Assembly (NCBI RefSeq): GCF_010500215.1
Contig: NZ_JAAGOY010000010.1
Span: 46,408 to 110,407 of the forward strand
Direction: 5' to 3'
From: Aliiroseovarius sp. PrR006
Lineage (GTDB): Bacteria; Pseudomonadota; Alphaproteobacteria; Rhodobacterales; Rhodobacteraceae
Length of the DNA stretch: 64,000 nt
Under the pieces are notes generated by a model. The model searched no databases. It was not told the DNA's origin and was given only the letters and a program-made list of their open reading frames with translations. The first letter of the stretch is position 1. Each line of letters begins with the position of its first letter. Shown here piece after piece: positions 35,702-47,337 of the stretch. The position numbers were made by a program, and so were the translations under genes.

Positions 35702-36346
35702 CCCTATAACGAGCATGACGGGAAACGGATCCTTTTCGTTCATATTCCAAAGACCGGCGGCACCTCGGTCGAGTCGTGGATGAGTTCGATCTCGCCCCTG
35801 CGGCCATACAACCCGATCCCGACCGCTGATTTGCGCCTGACGCCACAGCATCTTCGTATGACGGATATCGAAGCCATGTTTGGCGCGGATTATTTCGATT
35901 TTGTCTTCGCCATCGTTCGTGCCCCTTACAAACGGATCGAATCCGAATTCAAGATGCGCACCGAACGTTCGGCGGACGCGATCACGCAGAAAGGGCGCTT
36001 TAATACTTGGCTTGATCGCGTGCTGAACATGGCGAAGTCCGATCCGTTTTTTCTGGATGGCCACCTGATCCCGCAGTGGGAATACCTGTCCGACAATTGC
36101 ACCATTTACAGGTTCGAGGACGGAATCGAGGCGATCATCGAAGACGTAGCCGAGAAAACCGGGCTGCCCCTGCCGGATAAAACCCCGCATTATCGGGATT
36201 CCTCGGATCTCAAGATCGAGATTGAATGGGCCTCGAACAGCATCATGGCAGTGAACCAGAAATACCGGTCGGATTTCGAGCACTTGGGCTATGACATGCG
36301 TGAGCCCAACGTCAAAACCCGTATGATCCAACGCCTGAAGTCGTAA
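35702..36346 (+). CDS. Sulfotransferase-family protein without a recognisable start codon
   Basis: The frame encodes KRILFVHIPKTGGTSVESW, the PAPS-binding signature of sulfotransferase families, then FVFAIVRAPYKRIESEF (3'-phosphate loop) and LIPQWEYLSD, ending at TAA 36346. No ATG, GTG or TTG lies in frame between the quinone-reductase stop and the signature; the frame stays open far back inside that gene. The first in-frame ATG (35780) comes after the signature. The codon at 35699, where homologues would plausibly start with Met-Pro-Tyr, is GCG. Either the start was lost by mutation or a non-standard start is used. Its stop touches that of RNase T2. Confidence 0.6.
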   Translation, partial: PYNEHDGKRILFVHIPKTGGTSVESWMSSISPLRPYNPIPTADLRLTPQHLRMTDIEAMFGADYFDFVFAIVRAPYKRIESEFKMRTERSADAITQKGRFNTWLDRVLNMAKSDPFFLDGHLIPQWEYLSDNCTIYRFEDGIEAIIEDVAEKTGLPLPDKTPHYRDSSDLKIEIEWASNSIMAVNQKYRSDFEHLGYDMREPNVKTRMIQRLKS

Positions 36347-36988
36347 CTACTTGATCGGATCCAACAACGCCCGCTGCGCCGTGCAATCACGCACCACATC
36401 GCGGGCGCATTTTCTGGGCTCTAGGTCTTTGGTCAGACACAGACGCGCCTCTTGGATACGGTTGGATTTGCAGGTGATGGTCAGCATGTCCGGGTGCCAG
36501 TCGGGATTGGCATGAAGAAAGGCCTCTTCCACGACGGATGCGGGTAGGCGCACGGGATTGTCGAGCTTGCGAAACACTTCTGGGCGGTTCACCGCACCAT
36601 AAGCTTCGCGCACAAGGTCGTAGTAAACCGCTGCCTCAAGCCCCGCGCAGGAGCCGTGTTTTTTCCACTGATACCACGCTGCCCCGCTGGTGCCGAACAG
36701 GTCCGCCTGCGCCGCAGTCATCCACCGGGACGGCGCGCGCACGGCGGTTTTGCAATAGCTTGGCCAGCCGTTTTCGTATTGCGGCCACAGCCCATGCACG
36801 ACCCAGCCCAGATCGCGCTCGGGGTCGCATTGTTCGGACCCACGCTGATCGCCAGTCGTGGCGCACCAATTGGGCGACCAGCTGAGCGACAGGACGTAGT
36901 AGTCGAAGTCCCCGGCGCGTTCGCCCTCGGCCACACAGGCACATGCTGCACTCAGCCAGATCAAGCCGCCTATGACCAGTTGACGCAT
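36347..36988 (-). CDS. RNase T2-family secreted ribonuclease
   Basis: A 213-residue exported RNase. The signal peptide ends near CACVAEG. The first active-site segment VVHGLWPQYENGWPSYC has catalytic His 65; the second reads WYQWKKHGSCAG with His 111. In the second segment the common His-Glu pair is replaced by Tyr-Gln, though Lys and His are kept. Six or more cysteines suit disulfides. The stop codon abuts that of the convergent sulfotransferase with no gap. Confidence 0.9.
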   Translation of the reverse strand: MRQLVIGGLIWLSAACACVAEGERAGDFDYYVLSLSWSPNWCATTGDQRGSEQCDPERDLGWVVHGLWPQYENGWPSYCKTAVRAPSRWMTAAQADLFGTSGAAWYQWKKHGSCAGLEAAVYYDLVREAYGAVNRPEVFRKLDNPVRLPASVVEEAFLHANPDWHPDMLTITCKSNRIQEARLCLTKDLEPRKCARDVVRDCTAQRALLDPIK

Positions 36989-37135
36989 TTGCCCTTCCCT
37001 CTTTCGCCTTCCTTCCTTATATAGGCCCCAAGTTCCCCGACAACGGAAACCCGTCTGGAAGGCCTAAAGGCGCCAGACAGCCCAGCCAGGGCGCGGGAAA
37101 GTTGTATCCGGGCCGATATTGTAAGGAGTGTTCAG

Positions 37136-37873
37136 ATGAGCAAACTGATCATGGCAAAAGCCACCGCTGTTTGGCTGGTGGACAACACAACGATCAGCTT
37201 CAAGCAGATCGCGGATTTCTGCGACCTGCACGAGCTGGAAGTGCAGGGCATTGCCGATGGCGACGTCGCCACCGGTGTTAAGGGCTTTGATCCCGTGGCC
37301 AACAACCAGTTGGATCAAGAAGAGATCGACAAGGCCGAAGCCAACCCGCTGCACAAGCTGAAGCAAAAATTCTATGCCGCTGCTGCTGGCGAAGAAAAAC
37401 GCCGCGGCCCGCGCTATACCCCGCTGTCCAAGCGTCAGGACCGTCCGAACTCGATCCTGTGGCTGGTGAAGTTCCACCCGGAACTGGCAGATGCACAAAT
37501 CGCCAAGCTGGTGGGCACCACCAAGCCGACCATTCAGGCGATCCGCGAGCGCACCCACTGGAACATCCAGAACATGGAGCCCATCGATCCGGTTGCTCTG
37601 GGTCTGTGCCGCCAAAGCGAGCTGGATCAGGCCGTTCAGAAAGCCGCTGCCAAGCAGGCCAAAGAGGGTGGCGTTATGTCAGATGACGAACGCCGCAAGC
37701 TGGTCTCGACTGAGCAGAGTTTGGCGATGGACACCGAGCCTAAAATGCCCAGCGCCATCGAAGGGCTGGAAACTTTCTCGTTGTCGGATGCACCGGAAGA
37801 GAAAGAGGAAGAACTGCCCGATGCAGACAGCTTCTTCAACCTTCCGGACTCGAACGACGAAGACGACGAATAA
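37136..37873 (+). CDS. trcR: TrcR/DUF1013 cell-cycle regulator
   Basis: A 245-residue acidic protein of DUF1013, named TrcR (cell cycle transcriptional regulator) in alphaproteobacteria. MAKATAVWLVDNTTISFKQIADFC resembles a helix-turn-helix, and RPNSILWLVKFHPELADAQIAKLVGTTKPTI a second one. The tail is strongly acidic. TAAGGAG lies before the ATG. It has its own terminator. Confidence 0.88.
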   Translation: MSKLIMAKATAVWLVDNTTISFKQIADFCDLHELEVQGIADGDVATGVKGFDPVANNQLDQEEIDKAEANPLHKLKQKFYAAAAGEEKRRGPRYTPLSKRQDRPNSILWLVKFHPELADAQIAKLVGTTKPTIQAIRERTHWNIQNMEPIDPVALGLCRQSELDQAVQKAAAKQAKEGGVMSDDERRKLVSTEQSLAMDTEPKMPSAIEGLETFSLSDAPEEKEEELPDADSFFNLPDSNDEDDE

Positions 37874-37880
37874 GATCCAA

Positions 37881-37908
37881 AACCCCGGCCCAGCGCCGGG
37901 GTTTTTCG
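37881..37908 (+). terminator. Intrinsic terminator of trcR
   Basis: AACCCCGGC and GCCGGGGTT form a 9-bp stem with a five-base loop, followed by TTTCG. It starts eight bases after the trcR stop. Confidence 0.9.
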
Positions 37909-38012
37909 TTGCCGTACCCGTGCGCCTTAAATTTTCCGGGTCTCGTTAATTTCCTGTTCACCGTGATCGACGATGCTGCCTTGGACAGTATCGGAAGACC
38001 GGAGAACCGGGG

Positions 38013-40232
<2,220 letters not shown>

Positions 40233-40994
40233 TTAGCCCTCGTCGCGCAGGAACACGGGCTGGTCCGGGGTGCTCATCTCGGGCTGGTATTGGTAACCGC
40301 CCAGATCGAACTCGATCAGGGCGTCTGGATCGCGCAGCCGGTTCTGCATCACATAGCGCGCCATCGACCCACGCGCCTTCTTGGCATAGAAGCTGACCAC
40401 CTTTGGCGTGCCGTTCTTCATCTCCATGAATTGGGGCGTGATCACGCGCAGGGCCAGTCGATCCTTCTGCACGGCAGAAAAATACTCGACCGAGGCGCAG
40501 TTCACCAAGACCTCGCTTTGGGTTTCGTCCGCGGCCGCATTCAGCGCATCCGCAATGCGCGGACCCCAGAACTCATAGAGGTTCTTGCCGCGTGGGTTCT
40601 GCATCCGTGTGCCCATTTCCAACCGGTGCGGCGCAATCTGGTCGCGCGGGCGCAGAAGTCCGTAAAGCCCAGATAGAAGACACAGATGGTCGTCGGCATA
40701 ACGCAACGCGTCTTCGTCCAGACTGGGCGCGTCCAGCCCAGCATAGGTGTCACCCGCGAACATCTCGATTGCGGGTTTTTCACCTTCTCCGCTGCCAAAG
40801 ACATTGAACCGATCGGCATTCAGCGCGCCTAGCTTGGGCGAGATATGCATGAGTTTTTCCAGCCCTTCCGCCCCGACACCCCGCGCGGTTTTAGCCAGAA
40901 TTTCAGCTTGGTCCAAAAACCGAGGCCGCGTGCCAGCCCCATTCAGGGCCGGTTTTTCGTCCAATCGTTTGGCAGGGGAAACCACAACCAGCAT
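40233..40994 (-). CDS. yaaA: YaaA peroxide-stress protein
   Basis: A 253-residue protein of the YaaA/DUF328 family, which lowers free iron and limits oxidative DNA damage in E. coli. MLVVVSPAKRLDE, LCLLSGLYGLLRPRDQIAPHRLEMG and FYAKKARGSMARY are diagnostic. It starts one base after the recQ stop (TGA-C-ATG), so the two are coupled and link DNA repair with oxidative stress defence. Confidence 0.93.
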   Translation of the reverse strand: MLVVVSPAKRLDEKPALNGAGTRPRFLDQAEILAKTARGVGAEGLEKLMHISPKLGALNADRFNVFGSGEGEKPAIEMFAGDTYAGLDAPSLDEDALRYADDHLCLLSGLYGLLRPRDQIAPHRLEMGTRMQNPRGKNLYEFWGPRIADALNAAADETQSEVLVNCASVEYFSAVQKDRLALRVITPQFMEMKNGTPKVVSFYAKKARGSMARYVMQNRLRDPDALIEFDLGGYQYQPEMSTPDQPVFLRDEG

Positions 40995-40995
40995 G

Positions 40996-43038
40996 TCAGT
41001 CCTCTTCGCTTAGAATTTCCAGAAACGCGGGTCCGAACCGTTCGGCTTTGGCGTCATTCATCCCCGGCATACGGCCAAGATCGCCAATGCTCATCGGCTT
41101 GCGTTCAGCAATTTTACGTAAGGTGCCCGGCGCGATGGTCAAGTACTTGCCGGTGCCATCTTCGCCACGCAACAACTCGGTTGTGGCGTCCTGCAACCGG
41201 TCAAACAGGCTGCCCGCCGCGCGGCCTGCCAGCTTGCGACGGACGGGATGCATGTGCTCGACCTCGCCCGCGATGACCTGCAGAAAGTCGGTGCCATAGC
41301 TCTCCAACTTTTTTGCGCCAACGCCACCGATCCGCGCCATATCATCCAACGTAACGGGGCGTGTTTCGGCCATTTCAATCAGCGTTTTGTCGGTGAACAC
41401 CACATAGGCGGGGACGCGCGCGGCCTCGGCCAAGGCTCGGCGTTTGGCTTTCAGTGCAGAGAGCAGCGGCGCGTCTTCTTCCGACACCAGCATCTTGGCG
41501 GCAGGGCGGCGTGTCGCCTTCAACGTATCGCGCCGGAGCGTGACTTGTGCCTCGCCGCGCAGGACCGGATGCGCCTTTTGCGTGATCCGCAGCGCACCGT
41601 GCCGTTCCGGGTCGGGTCGCACCAGATCAAGCCCCAGAATCTGCCGGAAAATCGCCTGCCACATGGGTTTCGTGTGATCCTGCCCCACCCCAAAGGTTGG
41701 CAAACTGTCATGGCCGCGCTCTTGCACGCGATCCGTCATCGTTCCGCGCAAAATATCGATCAGATGCCCCGAACCGAAACGTTCGTCAGTGCGCAAAATG
41801 GCCGACAGAGCCTTCATCACATCGACCGTCCCGTCGAACAGGTCCGGCGGGTTAGAACACAAGTCGCAATTCCCGCAGGGCTCGGCCTCCTCGCCAAAAT
41901 AGGCCAGAAGCTGTTGGCGGCGGCAGCCGTGTGCTTCGGCCAGACCAAGCAGCGCATTCAGACGCCCATGATCCGCCGAGCGGCGTTCCGGAGGCGCGAG
42001 CCCTTCGTCGATCTGGGTACGGCGAAAGCGGATATCATCGGCGCCGAACAGAGTCAGCGTCTCGGCGGGCGCGCCATCACGACCCGCGCGTCCGATTTCT
42101 TGATAGTAGGCCTCGATCGACTTGGGCAGATCGGAATGGGCAACCCAGCGGATATCTGGCTTGTCCACGCCCATGCCAAAAGCAACGGTTGCGACCACGA
42201 TCAACCCGTCTTCCTGCTGAAAGCGGCGCTCGACCTCGCGACGGTCATCAGGCTCCATGCCGCCGTGATAATGCACCGCCGCGTGGCCTGAATCGCGCAA
42301 GGCATTCGCCAAGGTCTCGGTCCGGGCGCGGGTGCCGGAATAGACGATCCCCGACTGCCCCTTGCGCGCGGCGGCGAAGGACAGAATTTGTTGCCGGGGG
42401 GAGTTCTTGGCAGCAAAGGCCAGATGAATGTTGGGCCGGTCGAAGCCATGCAGGAACGAGGCGGGTGGTGCGCCATCGAACAGTTTCTCGACAATCTCAG
42501 CCCGGGTTTCTTCGTCCGCGGTCGCGGTAAATGCCGCCAAAGGCACGTCCAGCGCGCGGCGCAGCTCTCCGATCCGCAGATAGTCGGGGCGGAAATCATG
42601 GCCCCATTGGCTGACGCAATGCGCCTCGTCCACGGCGATCAGGCTGGTGTCGATCCGGCGCAGAAGGTTCAACGTCCCGCCCGAGGCCAGACGTTCCGGC
42701 GCCATGTACAGCAGCTTCAGCTCGCCGCGATCAAGGGCTTCGAACACCGCATCGGTTTCTTCCTGCGTGTTGCCCGAGGTCAGCGCCCCAGCAGATACGC
42801 CCGCGGCCTGAAGCCCACGCACCTGATCGCGCATCAGGGCAATCAGCGGCGAAATCACCACCGTCACCCCGTCGCGCACCAGCGCAGGCAATTGAAAGCA
42901 CAGGGATTTCCCGCCACCTGTCGGCATGATGGCCAAGGTGTTCTGACCATCACACACGGCTTGCACGATCTCGGCCTGACCGGGCCGAAAGTCATCGAAG
43001 CCGAAAACGGATTTCAGAAGATCAAGATCGCGGGGCAT
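40996..43038 (-). CDS. recQ: RecQ DNA helicase
   Basis: A 680-residue 3'-5' helicase. Walker A is MPTGGGKSLCFQ, the DEAH box is in AVDEAHCVSQWGHDFRP, and motif VI is QEIGRAGRDG. A zinc site CGNCDLC and a winged-helix RQC follow, and two HRDC units are seen at the C-terminus (about 525-600 and 605-680) rather than the single one in E. coli. yaaA follows immediately. Confidence 0.95.
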   Translation of the reverse strand: MPRDLDLLKSVFGFDDFRPGQAEIVQAVCDGQNTLAIMPTGGGKSLCFQLPALVRDGVTVVISPLIALMRDQVRGLQAAGVSAGALTSGNTQEETDAVFEALDRGELKLLYMAPERLASGGTLNLLRRIDTSLIAVDEAHCVSQWGHDFRPDYLRIGELRRALDVPLAAFTATADEETRAEIVEKLFDGAPPASFLHGFDRPNIHLAFAAKNSPRQQILSFAAARKGQSGIVYSGTRARTETLANALRDSGHAAVHYHGGMEPDDRREVERRFQQEDGLIVVATVAFGMGVDKPDIRWVAHSDLPKSIEAYYQEIGRAGRDGAPAETLTLFGADDIRFRRTQIDEGLAPPERRSADHGRLNALLGLAEAHGCRRQQLLAYFGEEAEPCGNCDLCSNPPDLFDGTVDVMKALSAILRTDERFGSGHLIDILRGTMTDRVQERGHDSLPTFGVGQDHTKPMWQAIFRQILGLDLVRPDPERHGALRITQKAHPVLRGEAQVTLRRDTLKATRRPAAKMLVSEEDAPLLSALKAKRRALAEAARVPAYVVFTDKTLIEMAETRPVTLDDMARIGGVGAKKLESYGTDFLQVIAGEVEHMHPVRRKLAGRAAGSLFDRLQDATTELLRGEDGTGKYLTIAPGTLRKIAERKPMSIGDLGRMPGMNDAKAERFGPAFLEILSEED

Positions 43039-43098
43039 GTGTGTGCTGCTCGGTGTTTGAGATGCACAATCCCATGCCCGCGCGTGGGCAGCAAGGGA

Positions 43099-43389
43099 TT
43101 AGTAGACCGCAGCGTGCAACGCATCTTTAAGAACAATCTGAATGGCAATCAGCGCGATCAGGGCAACCAGCGGTGCCAGATCCAAATTGCCCAGATTGGG
43201 CAGGAATGCGCGGATGCGCGAGTATACGGGCTCAAGCAGTTTGTTCAGGCCGTACCAGATTTGCGCAACGATCGGCTGACGCAGGTTCAGCACCTGGAAA
43301 TTGATCAGCCACGACATGACGATATGCACGATCAGAATAAACCAAGCAATTTCGGTAAGCATCAGAAGGATTTTGAGAATGCTAATCAT
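43099..43389 (-). CDS. YggT-family membrane protein
   Basis: A 96-residue protein with two membrane helices in one YggT unit (MISILKILLMLTEIAWFILIVHIVMSW-type residues, then LLEPVYSRIRAFLPNLGNLDLAPL). Members influence membrane or osmotic homeostasis; the mechanism is unclear. AAGGAG lies six bases before ATG 43389; the ATG five codons earlier lacks one. It is divergent from the thioesterase-like gene. Confidence 0.88.
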   Translation of the reverse strand: MISILKILLMLTEIAWFILIVHIVMSWLINFQVLNLRQPIVAQIWYGLNKLLEPVYSRIRAFLPNLGNLDLAPLVALIALIAIQIVLKDALHAAVY

Positions 43390-43515
43390 GTCGGCTCCTT
43401 GCATTTGATTTCACGACATCTAAGTCGCCCAACCGACAAGAGCAAGGGTGACGCGCGGTTGGCGTTGACGTTTGGGGAAAGTCACGGCAGGGCAACCACA
43501 TCTAAAGGAGCCGCC

Positions 43516-44046
43516 ATGTACCCCTTCGTCCGCATGATCAAAGAGATGATCAAATACGCCAAAGCCGAGCCGCTGCCCATCGATGGCGTCCATATTAGTC
43601 ACCATCGCTGCTGGCCGTGGGACATCGACCTGTGGCGCGAGCTGAACAATGGCCGCACCCTGACCATGTACGATCTGGGGCGTATTCCGTTGGCGGGCCG
43701 CACAGGTCTAAGTCGTGCCTTGATCAAGAACCGCTGGGGGCTGACCATGGCCGGGGCCAGCGTCCGCTACCGCAAGCGCATCCGCACTTTCGCACGGTTC
43801 GAAATGCGCAGCCGGTTGGTCGGATGGGATGACAAATTTTTCTATGTCGAGCAGACGATGTGGCTGGAAGACGACTGCGCGAACCAGATCGTCTATCGCT
43901 CGGCCGTGACAGATCGCAACGGCATTGTGTCCACGGACAAGGTGCGGACCACCATTGGCCATTCCGGCCCGCCCCCCATTCTGCCGGAATGGGTGCAAGC
44001 ATGGATCGCAGCTGACGCTACGCGACCCTGGCCACCAGAAATGTAA
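43516..44046 (+). CDS. Thioesterase-fold (4HBT-like) protein
   Basis: A 176-residue protein with the hot-dog-fold look of the acyl-CoA thioesterase family related to eukaryotic THEM6: DGVHISHHRCWPWDIDLWRELNNGRTLTMYDLGR near the start. That is the position where 4HBT enzymes carry the catalytic Asp after a Trp. FFYVEQTMW and the later beta strands fit. The substrate is unknown. AAAGGAG precedes the ATG. Confidence 0.75.
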   Translation: MYPFVRMIKEMIKYAKAEPLPIDGVHISHHRCWPWDIDLWRELNNGRTLTMYDLGRIPLAGRTGLSRALIKNRWGLTMAGASVRYRKRIRTFARFEMRSRLVGWDDKFFYVEQTMWLEDDCANQIVYRSAVTDRNGIVSTDKVRTTIGHSGPPPILPEWVQAWIAADATRPWPPEM

Positions 44047-44115
44047 TCCCCTTGCCCGCGCGCACGTTTCCCTGTTTGATCGACAAAAAGCACACAGGCA
44101 TTCTCAGGGGCAAAC

Positions 44116-45447
44116 ATGGCAGAGATCTCGGCACGCAAGCGCATTTGGGGATGGTTCTTTTTCGATTGGGCCAGTCAGCCCTATAATACGTTGATCCTGA
44201 CCTTCGTGTTCGCCCCTTATTTCAAGACCGTGGTTGGCGACGGGGCACAAGCGCAGGCCAGTTGGGGCTTTGCCGTTGGCACCTGCGGCCTGATCATCGC
44301 GATCCTCGCCCCTATTCTGGGCGCCTTCGCCGATAACTCTGGCAACCGCTTACGATGGATCTGGCTGTTTTCGATCATGTATGTGATCGGCAGCTTCGGC
44401 CTGTGGTACTCGGCCCCGGACAACTTCAACATGACTCTTCTGCTGATCCTCTTCGGCATCGGTCTGATCGGGATGGAGTTCGCCACGATCTTCACCAACG
44501 CGATACTGCCCGACCTTGGCTCGCGCGAAGAGATCGGCAGCATATCCGGCAATGGCTGGGCATTCGGCTATATCGGTGGCCTGCTGACCCTGATCATCAT
44601 GCTGGCGCTGTTCGTTGAGCAGCCCAATGGCAAGACGTTGATCGGCATGACGCCCCCCTTCGGGCTGGACCCGGCAATGAAAGAGGGCACGCGATTTGTG
44701 GGTCCGCTGACCGCGATTTGGTTTGCGGTGTTCATGATCCCGTTCTTCCTGTGGGTGCGCGATCCAAAACCGGTCAGCAGCGACCCCTTACTGGTCCGCC
44801 ACGCGCTGGCGAGCCTGTGGAAGACCATTCGGTCACTTCCGAAGTCCCCCAGCCTGTTTGCCTATCTCAGCAGCTCGATGTTCTATCGGGATGCGCTGAA
44901 TGGGATGTACACGTTCGGCGGCATTTATGCGGCGGGCGTCTTGAACTGGTCGGTCGTTGACGTAGGCATCTTCGGCATTCTGGCGATCATAACCGGCGCG
45001 ATATTCGCATGGATCGGCGGACGCGCGGACCGGCACTTTGGGCCCAAACCGGTGATCACCATCTGCATTCTTGTGCTGACCTTTGTGGCCATCTGCATCG
45101 TCTTCATCTCACGCGAGAGCGTGTTTGGCATGCCGGTCGAGCCTGACAGCAAGCTGCCCGACATTGGGTTCTACATCCTTGGCGCGCTGATCGGTGCCGC
45201 TGGTGGCGCACTGCAATCGGCCAGCCGCACCATGATGGTCCGCCAAGCCAACCCCGAGCGGATGACCGAAGCATTTGGCCTTTATGCCCTTGCGGGCAAG
45301 GCCACCAGCTTCCTTGCACCCTTCCTGATCGGCATCATCACCGCCGCGACAGGCAGCCAACAGCTCGGCGTCTCCCCGCTTATCGGACTGTTTGTTCTGG
45401 GACTTGTCCTATTGATCTGGGTTAAACCCAAAGGCACCCACGCATAG
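44116..45447 (+). CDS. MFS transporter of the UMF1/Atg22-like family
   Basis: A 443-residue protein with about 12 membrane helices. FFFDWASQPYNTLILTFVFAPYF and GSISGNGWAFGYIGG are the hallmarks of the bacterial relatives of the vacuolar amino-acid effluxer Atg22 (PF11700). The substrate is unknown. It ends eight bases before mepA. Confidence 0.88.
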   Translation: MAEISARKRIWGWFFFDWASQPYNTLILTFVFAPYFKTVVGDGAQAQASWGFAVGTCGLIIAILAPILGAFADNSGNRLRWIWLFSIMYVIGSFGLWYSAPDNFNMTLLLILFGIGLIGMEFATIFTNAILPDLGSREEIGSISGNGWAFGYIGGLLTLIIMLALFVEQPNGKTLIGMTPPFGLDPAMKEGTRFVGPLTAIWFAVFMIPFFLWVRDPKPVSSDPLLVRHALASLWKTIRSLPKSPSLFAYLSSSMFYRDALNGMYTFGGIYAAGVLNWSVVDVGIFGILAIITGAIFAWIGGRADRHFGPKPVITICILVLTFVAICIVFISRESVFGMPVEPDSKLPDIGFYILGALIGAAGGALQSASRTMMVRQANPERMTEAFGLYALAGKATSFLAPFLIGIITAATGSQQLGVSPLIGLFVLGLVLLIWVKPKGTHA

Positions 45448-45455
45448 GTTTTCAT

Positions 45456-46322
45456 ATGAGACTGTTTCACAAACTGATCCTGATTGCTGGCCTCGCCCTG
45501 ACCGGGGTGCCTGCGGCGGCCCAACAACCCGCGAAAGAGCTGTTCGGCGCGGCACGACAGGGAACGGCCAGCCGGTCGGCCTCGTTCGGATCGTATGCCA
45601 AAGGGTGTCTGGCCGGGGCCGAGCAACTTGCCGAGACTGGGCCGACATGGCAAGCCATGCGTCTGTCGCGCAATCGCAACTGGGGCCACCCCGAGCTGAT
45701 CGACTTCGTGCAGAAACTGTCGCGCAAAGCCGCACAACAGCGCGGGTGGAAGGGGCTTTACGTGGGCGACCTGAGCCAGCCGCGTGGAGGCCCGATGCTG
45801 ACCGGGCACCGTTCGCATCAAATCGGGCTGGATGCTGACATCTGGATGCTGCCTCCTAAACGCCTGAATCTAAGTGCGTCCGAGCGCGAAGGGCTCTCGT
45901 CCATCTCGACCCGTCGGTCGAAAGGCGCCTATGTAAACGAAAACTGGACCCGCGCGCATCACGAGATCATCAAGGCCGCCGCGAAAGACAAACGCGTCGC
46001 GCGGATCTTTGTCTTCCCCGGCGCCAAGGTGCAGATGTGCAAGGACGCCAAAGGCGACCGGCGCTGGCTTCGTAAAATCCGTCCTTGGTGGGGGCACCAC
46101 TATCATTTCCATGTGCGACTTGCCTGCCCCAAAGGCGTGCAAGGTTGTGTAAATCAGGCTCCGCCCCCCACTGGAGATGGCTGTAAAGATGCGGAAAAAT
46201 GGGTGCATGATATACTTCATCCCAAGCCCGCACCGAAACCAGCGACGCCGCGCAAACCACGCGGCCCACTGACCCTTAAGGATCTTCCCAACCAATGCGG
46301 ACCCGTTTTGTCATCGCGATAG
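45456..46322 (+). CDS. mepA: MepA, penicillin-insensitive murein endopeptidase
   Basis: A 288-residue periplasmic zinc metallopeptidase that cuts peptide cross-links in peptidoglycan. The signal peptide ends at AAAQ. Metal ligands are in [16 protein letters not shown] and [14 protein letters not shown]. Six cysteines agree with the E. coli enzyme. Its last 28 bases overlap the start of the next gene in another frame, so the two are probably cotranscribed. Confidence 0.93.
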   Translation: MRLFHKLILIAGLALTGVPAAAQQPAKELFGAARQGTASRSASFGSYAKGCLAGAEQLAETGPTWQAMRLSRNRNWGHPELIDFVQKLSRKAAQQRGWKGLYVGDLSQPRGGPMLTGHRSHQIGLDADIWMLPPKRLNLSASEREGLSSISTRRSKGAYVNENWTRAHHEIIKAAAKDKRVARIFVFPGAKVQMCKDAKGDRRWLRKIRPWWGHHYHFHVRLACPKGVQGCVNQAPPPTGDGCKDAEKWVHDILHPKPAPKPATPRKPRGPLTLKDLPNQCGPVLSSR

Positions 46323-47221
46323 CGGCGCTTGCCGCGCTTCTGGCGCTTGATCTTGGGGCGCAGCCGGTGTCGGACGCCCAATTGGTGTCCGCCTATCGCT
46401 GGCATGGCACGGGCGAGCATTTCGGCGGGTTTTCGGGGCTAGAGGTCAGCGAAGACGGCAAAAATTTCATCGCAATCACCGACCGTGGCTATGTCGCCCG
46501 TGGCAGCTTCAACCGCGAAGAGGGCGTCATCAAAGGCCTGAACACCACCCGCCTCGGCCCGCTGAAGTCCCCGAAGGGCACCCCGTTCGGTCGTTTCCGG
46601 GCTGACAGCGAGGGGCTAGCCACCCATATGAACGGCCCGCTTTACGTAAGCTTTGAAGCTAAACATCGCGTGATGCGCTTTTCCAGTATCCGGACCAAGG
46701 GCCGCACCTTGAAAGGGCATCCGGACTTTAAGGAATTGCAAAACAACTCGTCGCTCGAGGCCTTGGCCATCGACCGCAACGGCACGCTCTACACCATTCC
46801 CGAACGCACCGGCGTCGAAGGCTCGCCCTTCCCTGTCTACCGCCTGCGGGCGGGCAGCCAGACATGGGACAAACCTTTCTCGCTCCCGCGTTTCGCGCCC
46901 TACCTGCCGGTCGGCGCCGATATCGGGCCCGACGGGAAGTTCTATCTGCTGGAACGCCACCTCAGCGGCATTCTGGGCTTCACCAACCGCGTCCGCCGCT
47001 TCGACATCACCCCGGCGGGCCTCAAAAACGAGGTCGAACTTCTGCGCACCCCCGTTGGCCTGCATGACAATCTGGAAGGTCTTGCCGTCTGGCGCGACAC
47101 CGACGGCAACATTCGCCTGACCATGGTGTCCGACGACAATTTCAAGTTCTACCAGACCACGGAATTCGTTGAATATGTGGTCCCGACTCTTGCGAAACCT
47201 GCGGGAGAGGTCGCGAACTGA
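46295..47221 (+). CDS. Secreted esterase-like protein of the phytase family
   Basis: A 308-residue exported protein with a signal peptide ([17 protein letters not shown]). It matches the domain called esterase-like activity of phytase (PF13449), a beta-propeller: [48 protein letters not shown] and [14 protein letters not shown] repeat around the propeller. The substrate is unknown. It overlaps mepA by 28 bases. Confidence 0.82.
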   Translation: MRTRFVIAIAALAALLALDLGAQPVSDAQLVSAYRWHGTGEHFGGFSGLEVSEDGKNFIAITDRGYVARGSFNREEGVIKGLNTTRLGPLKSPKGTPFGRFRADSEGLATHMNGPLYVSFEAKHRVMRFSSIRTKGRTLKGHPDFKELQNNSSLEALAIDRNGTLYTIPERTGVEGSPFPVYRLRAGSQTWDKPFSLPRFAPYLPVGADIGPDGKFYLLERHLSGILGFTNRVRRFDITPAGLKNEVELLRTPVGLHDNLEGLAVWRDTDGNIRLTMVSDDNFKFYQTTEFVEYVVPTLAKPAGEVAN

Positions 47222-47231
47222 CGCGACATCC

Positions 47232-47247
47232 CCCTTGTTTACAAGGG
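47232..47247. repeat. Perfect inverted repeat after the phytase-family gene
   Basis: CCCTTGT-TT-ACAAGGG, a 7-base dyad with two central bases, lies 10 bases after the esterase stop. There is no T-run after it, so it is either a weak terminator hairpin or an operator for the downstream transporter gene. Confidence 0.45.
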
Positions 47248-47254
47248 TTGATAT

Positions 47255-47337
47255 GTCCGTTTCGTCCCTGTAAGAGACCTCCGTCCCTGATCGGCAGGGG
47301 CCAAGTCTCCGCGACCTTGATAAAACGGACCAACAAC
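47255..47337 (+). promoter_or_regulatory. Candidate structured 5' leader (riboswitch-like) of the queuosine-precursor transporter
   Basis: Three stems nest: P1 GTCCGTTT (47255-47262) with AAACGGAC (47323-47330), 8 bp; P2 GAGAC (47274-47278) with GTCTC (47305-47309); P3 GTCCCTG (47283-47289) with CAGGGGC (47295-47301), including one G-U. GTCCCTG also occurs at 47264-47270, so a second, exclusive pairing with CAGGGGC is possible. The P1 3' strand contains ACGGA, the only ribosome-site-like sequence before the ATG at 47338, so P1 would block translation. I know no riboswitch class with this layout in front of this gene. Confidence 0.5.
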
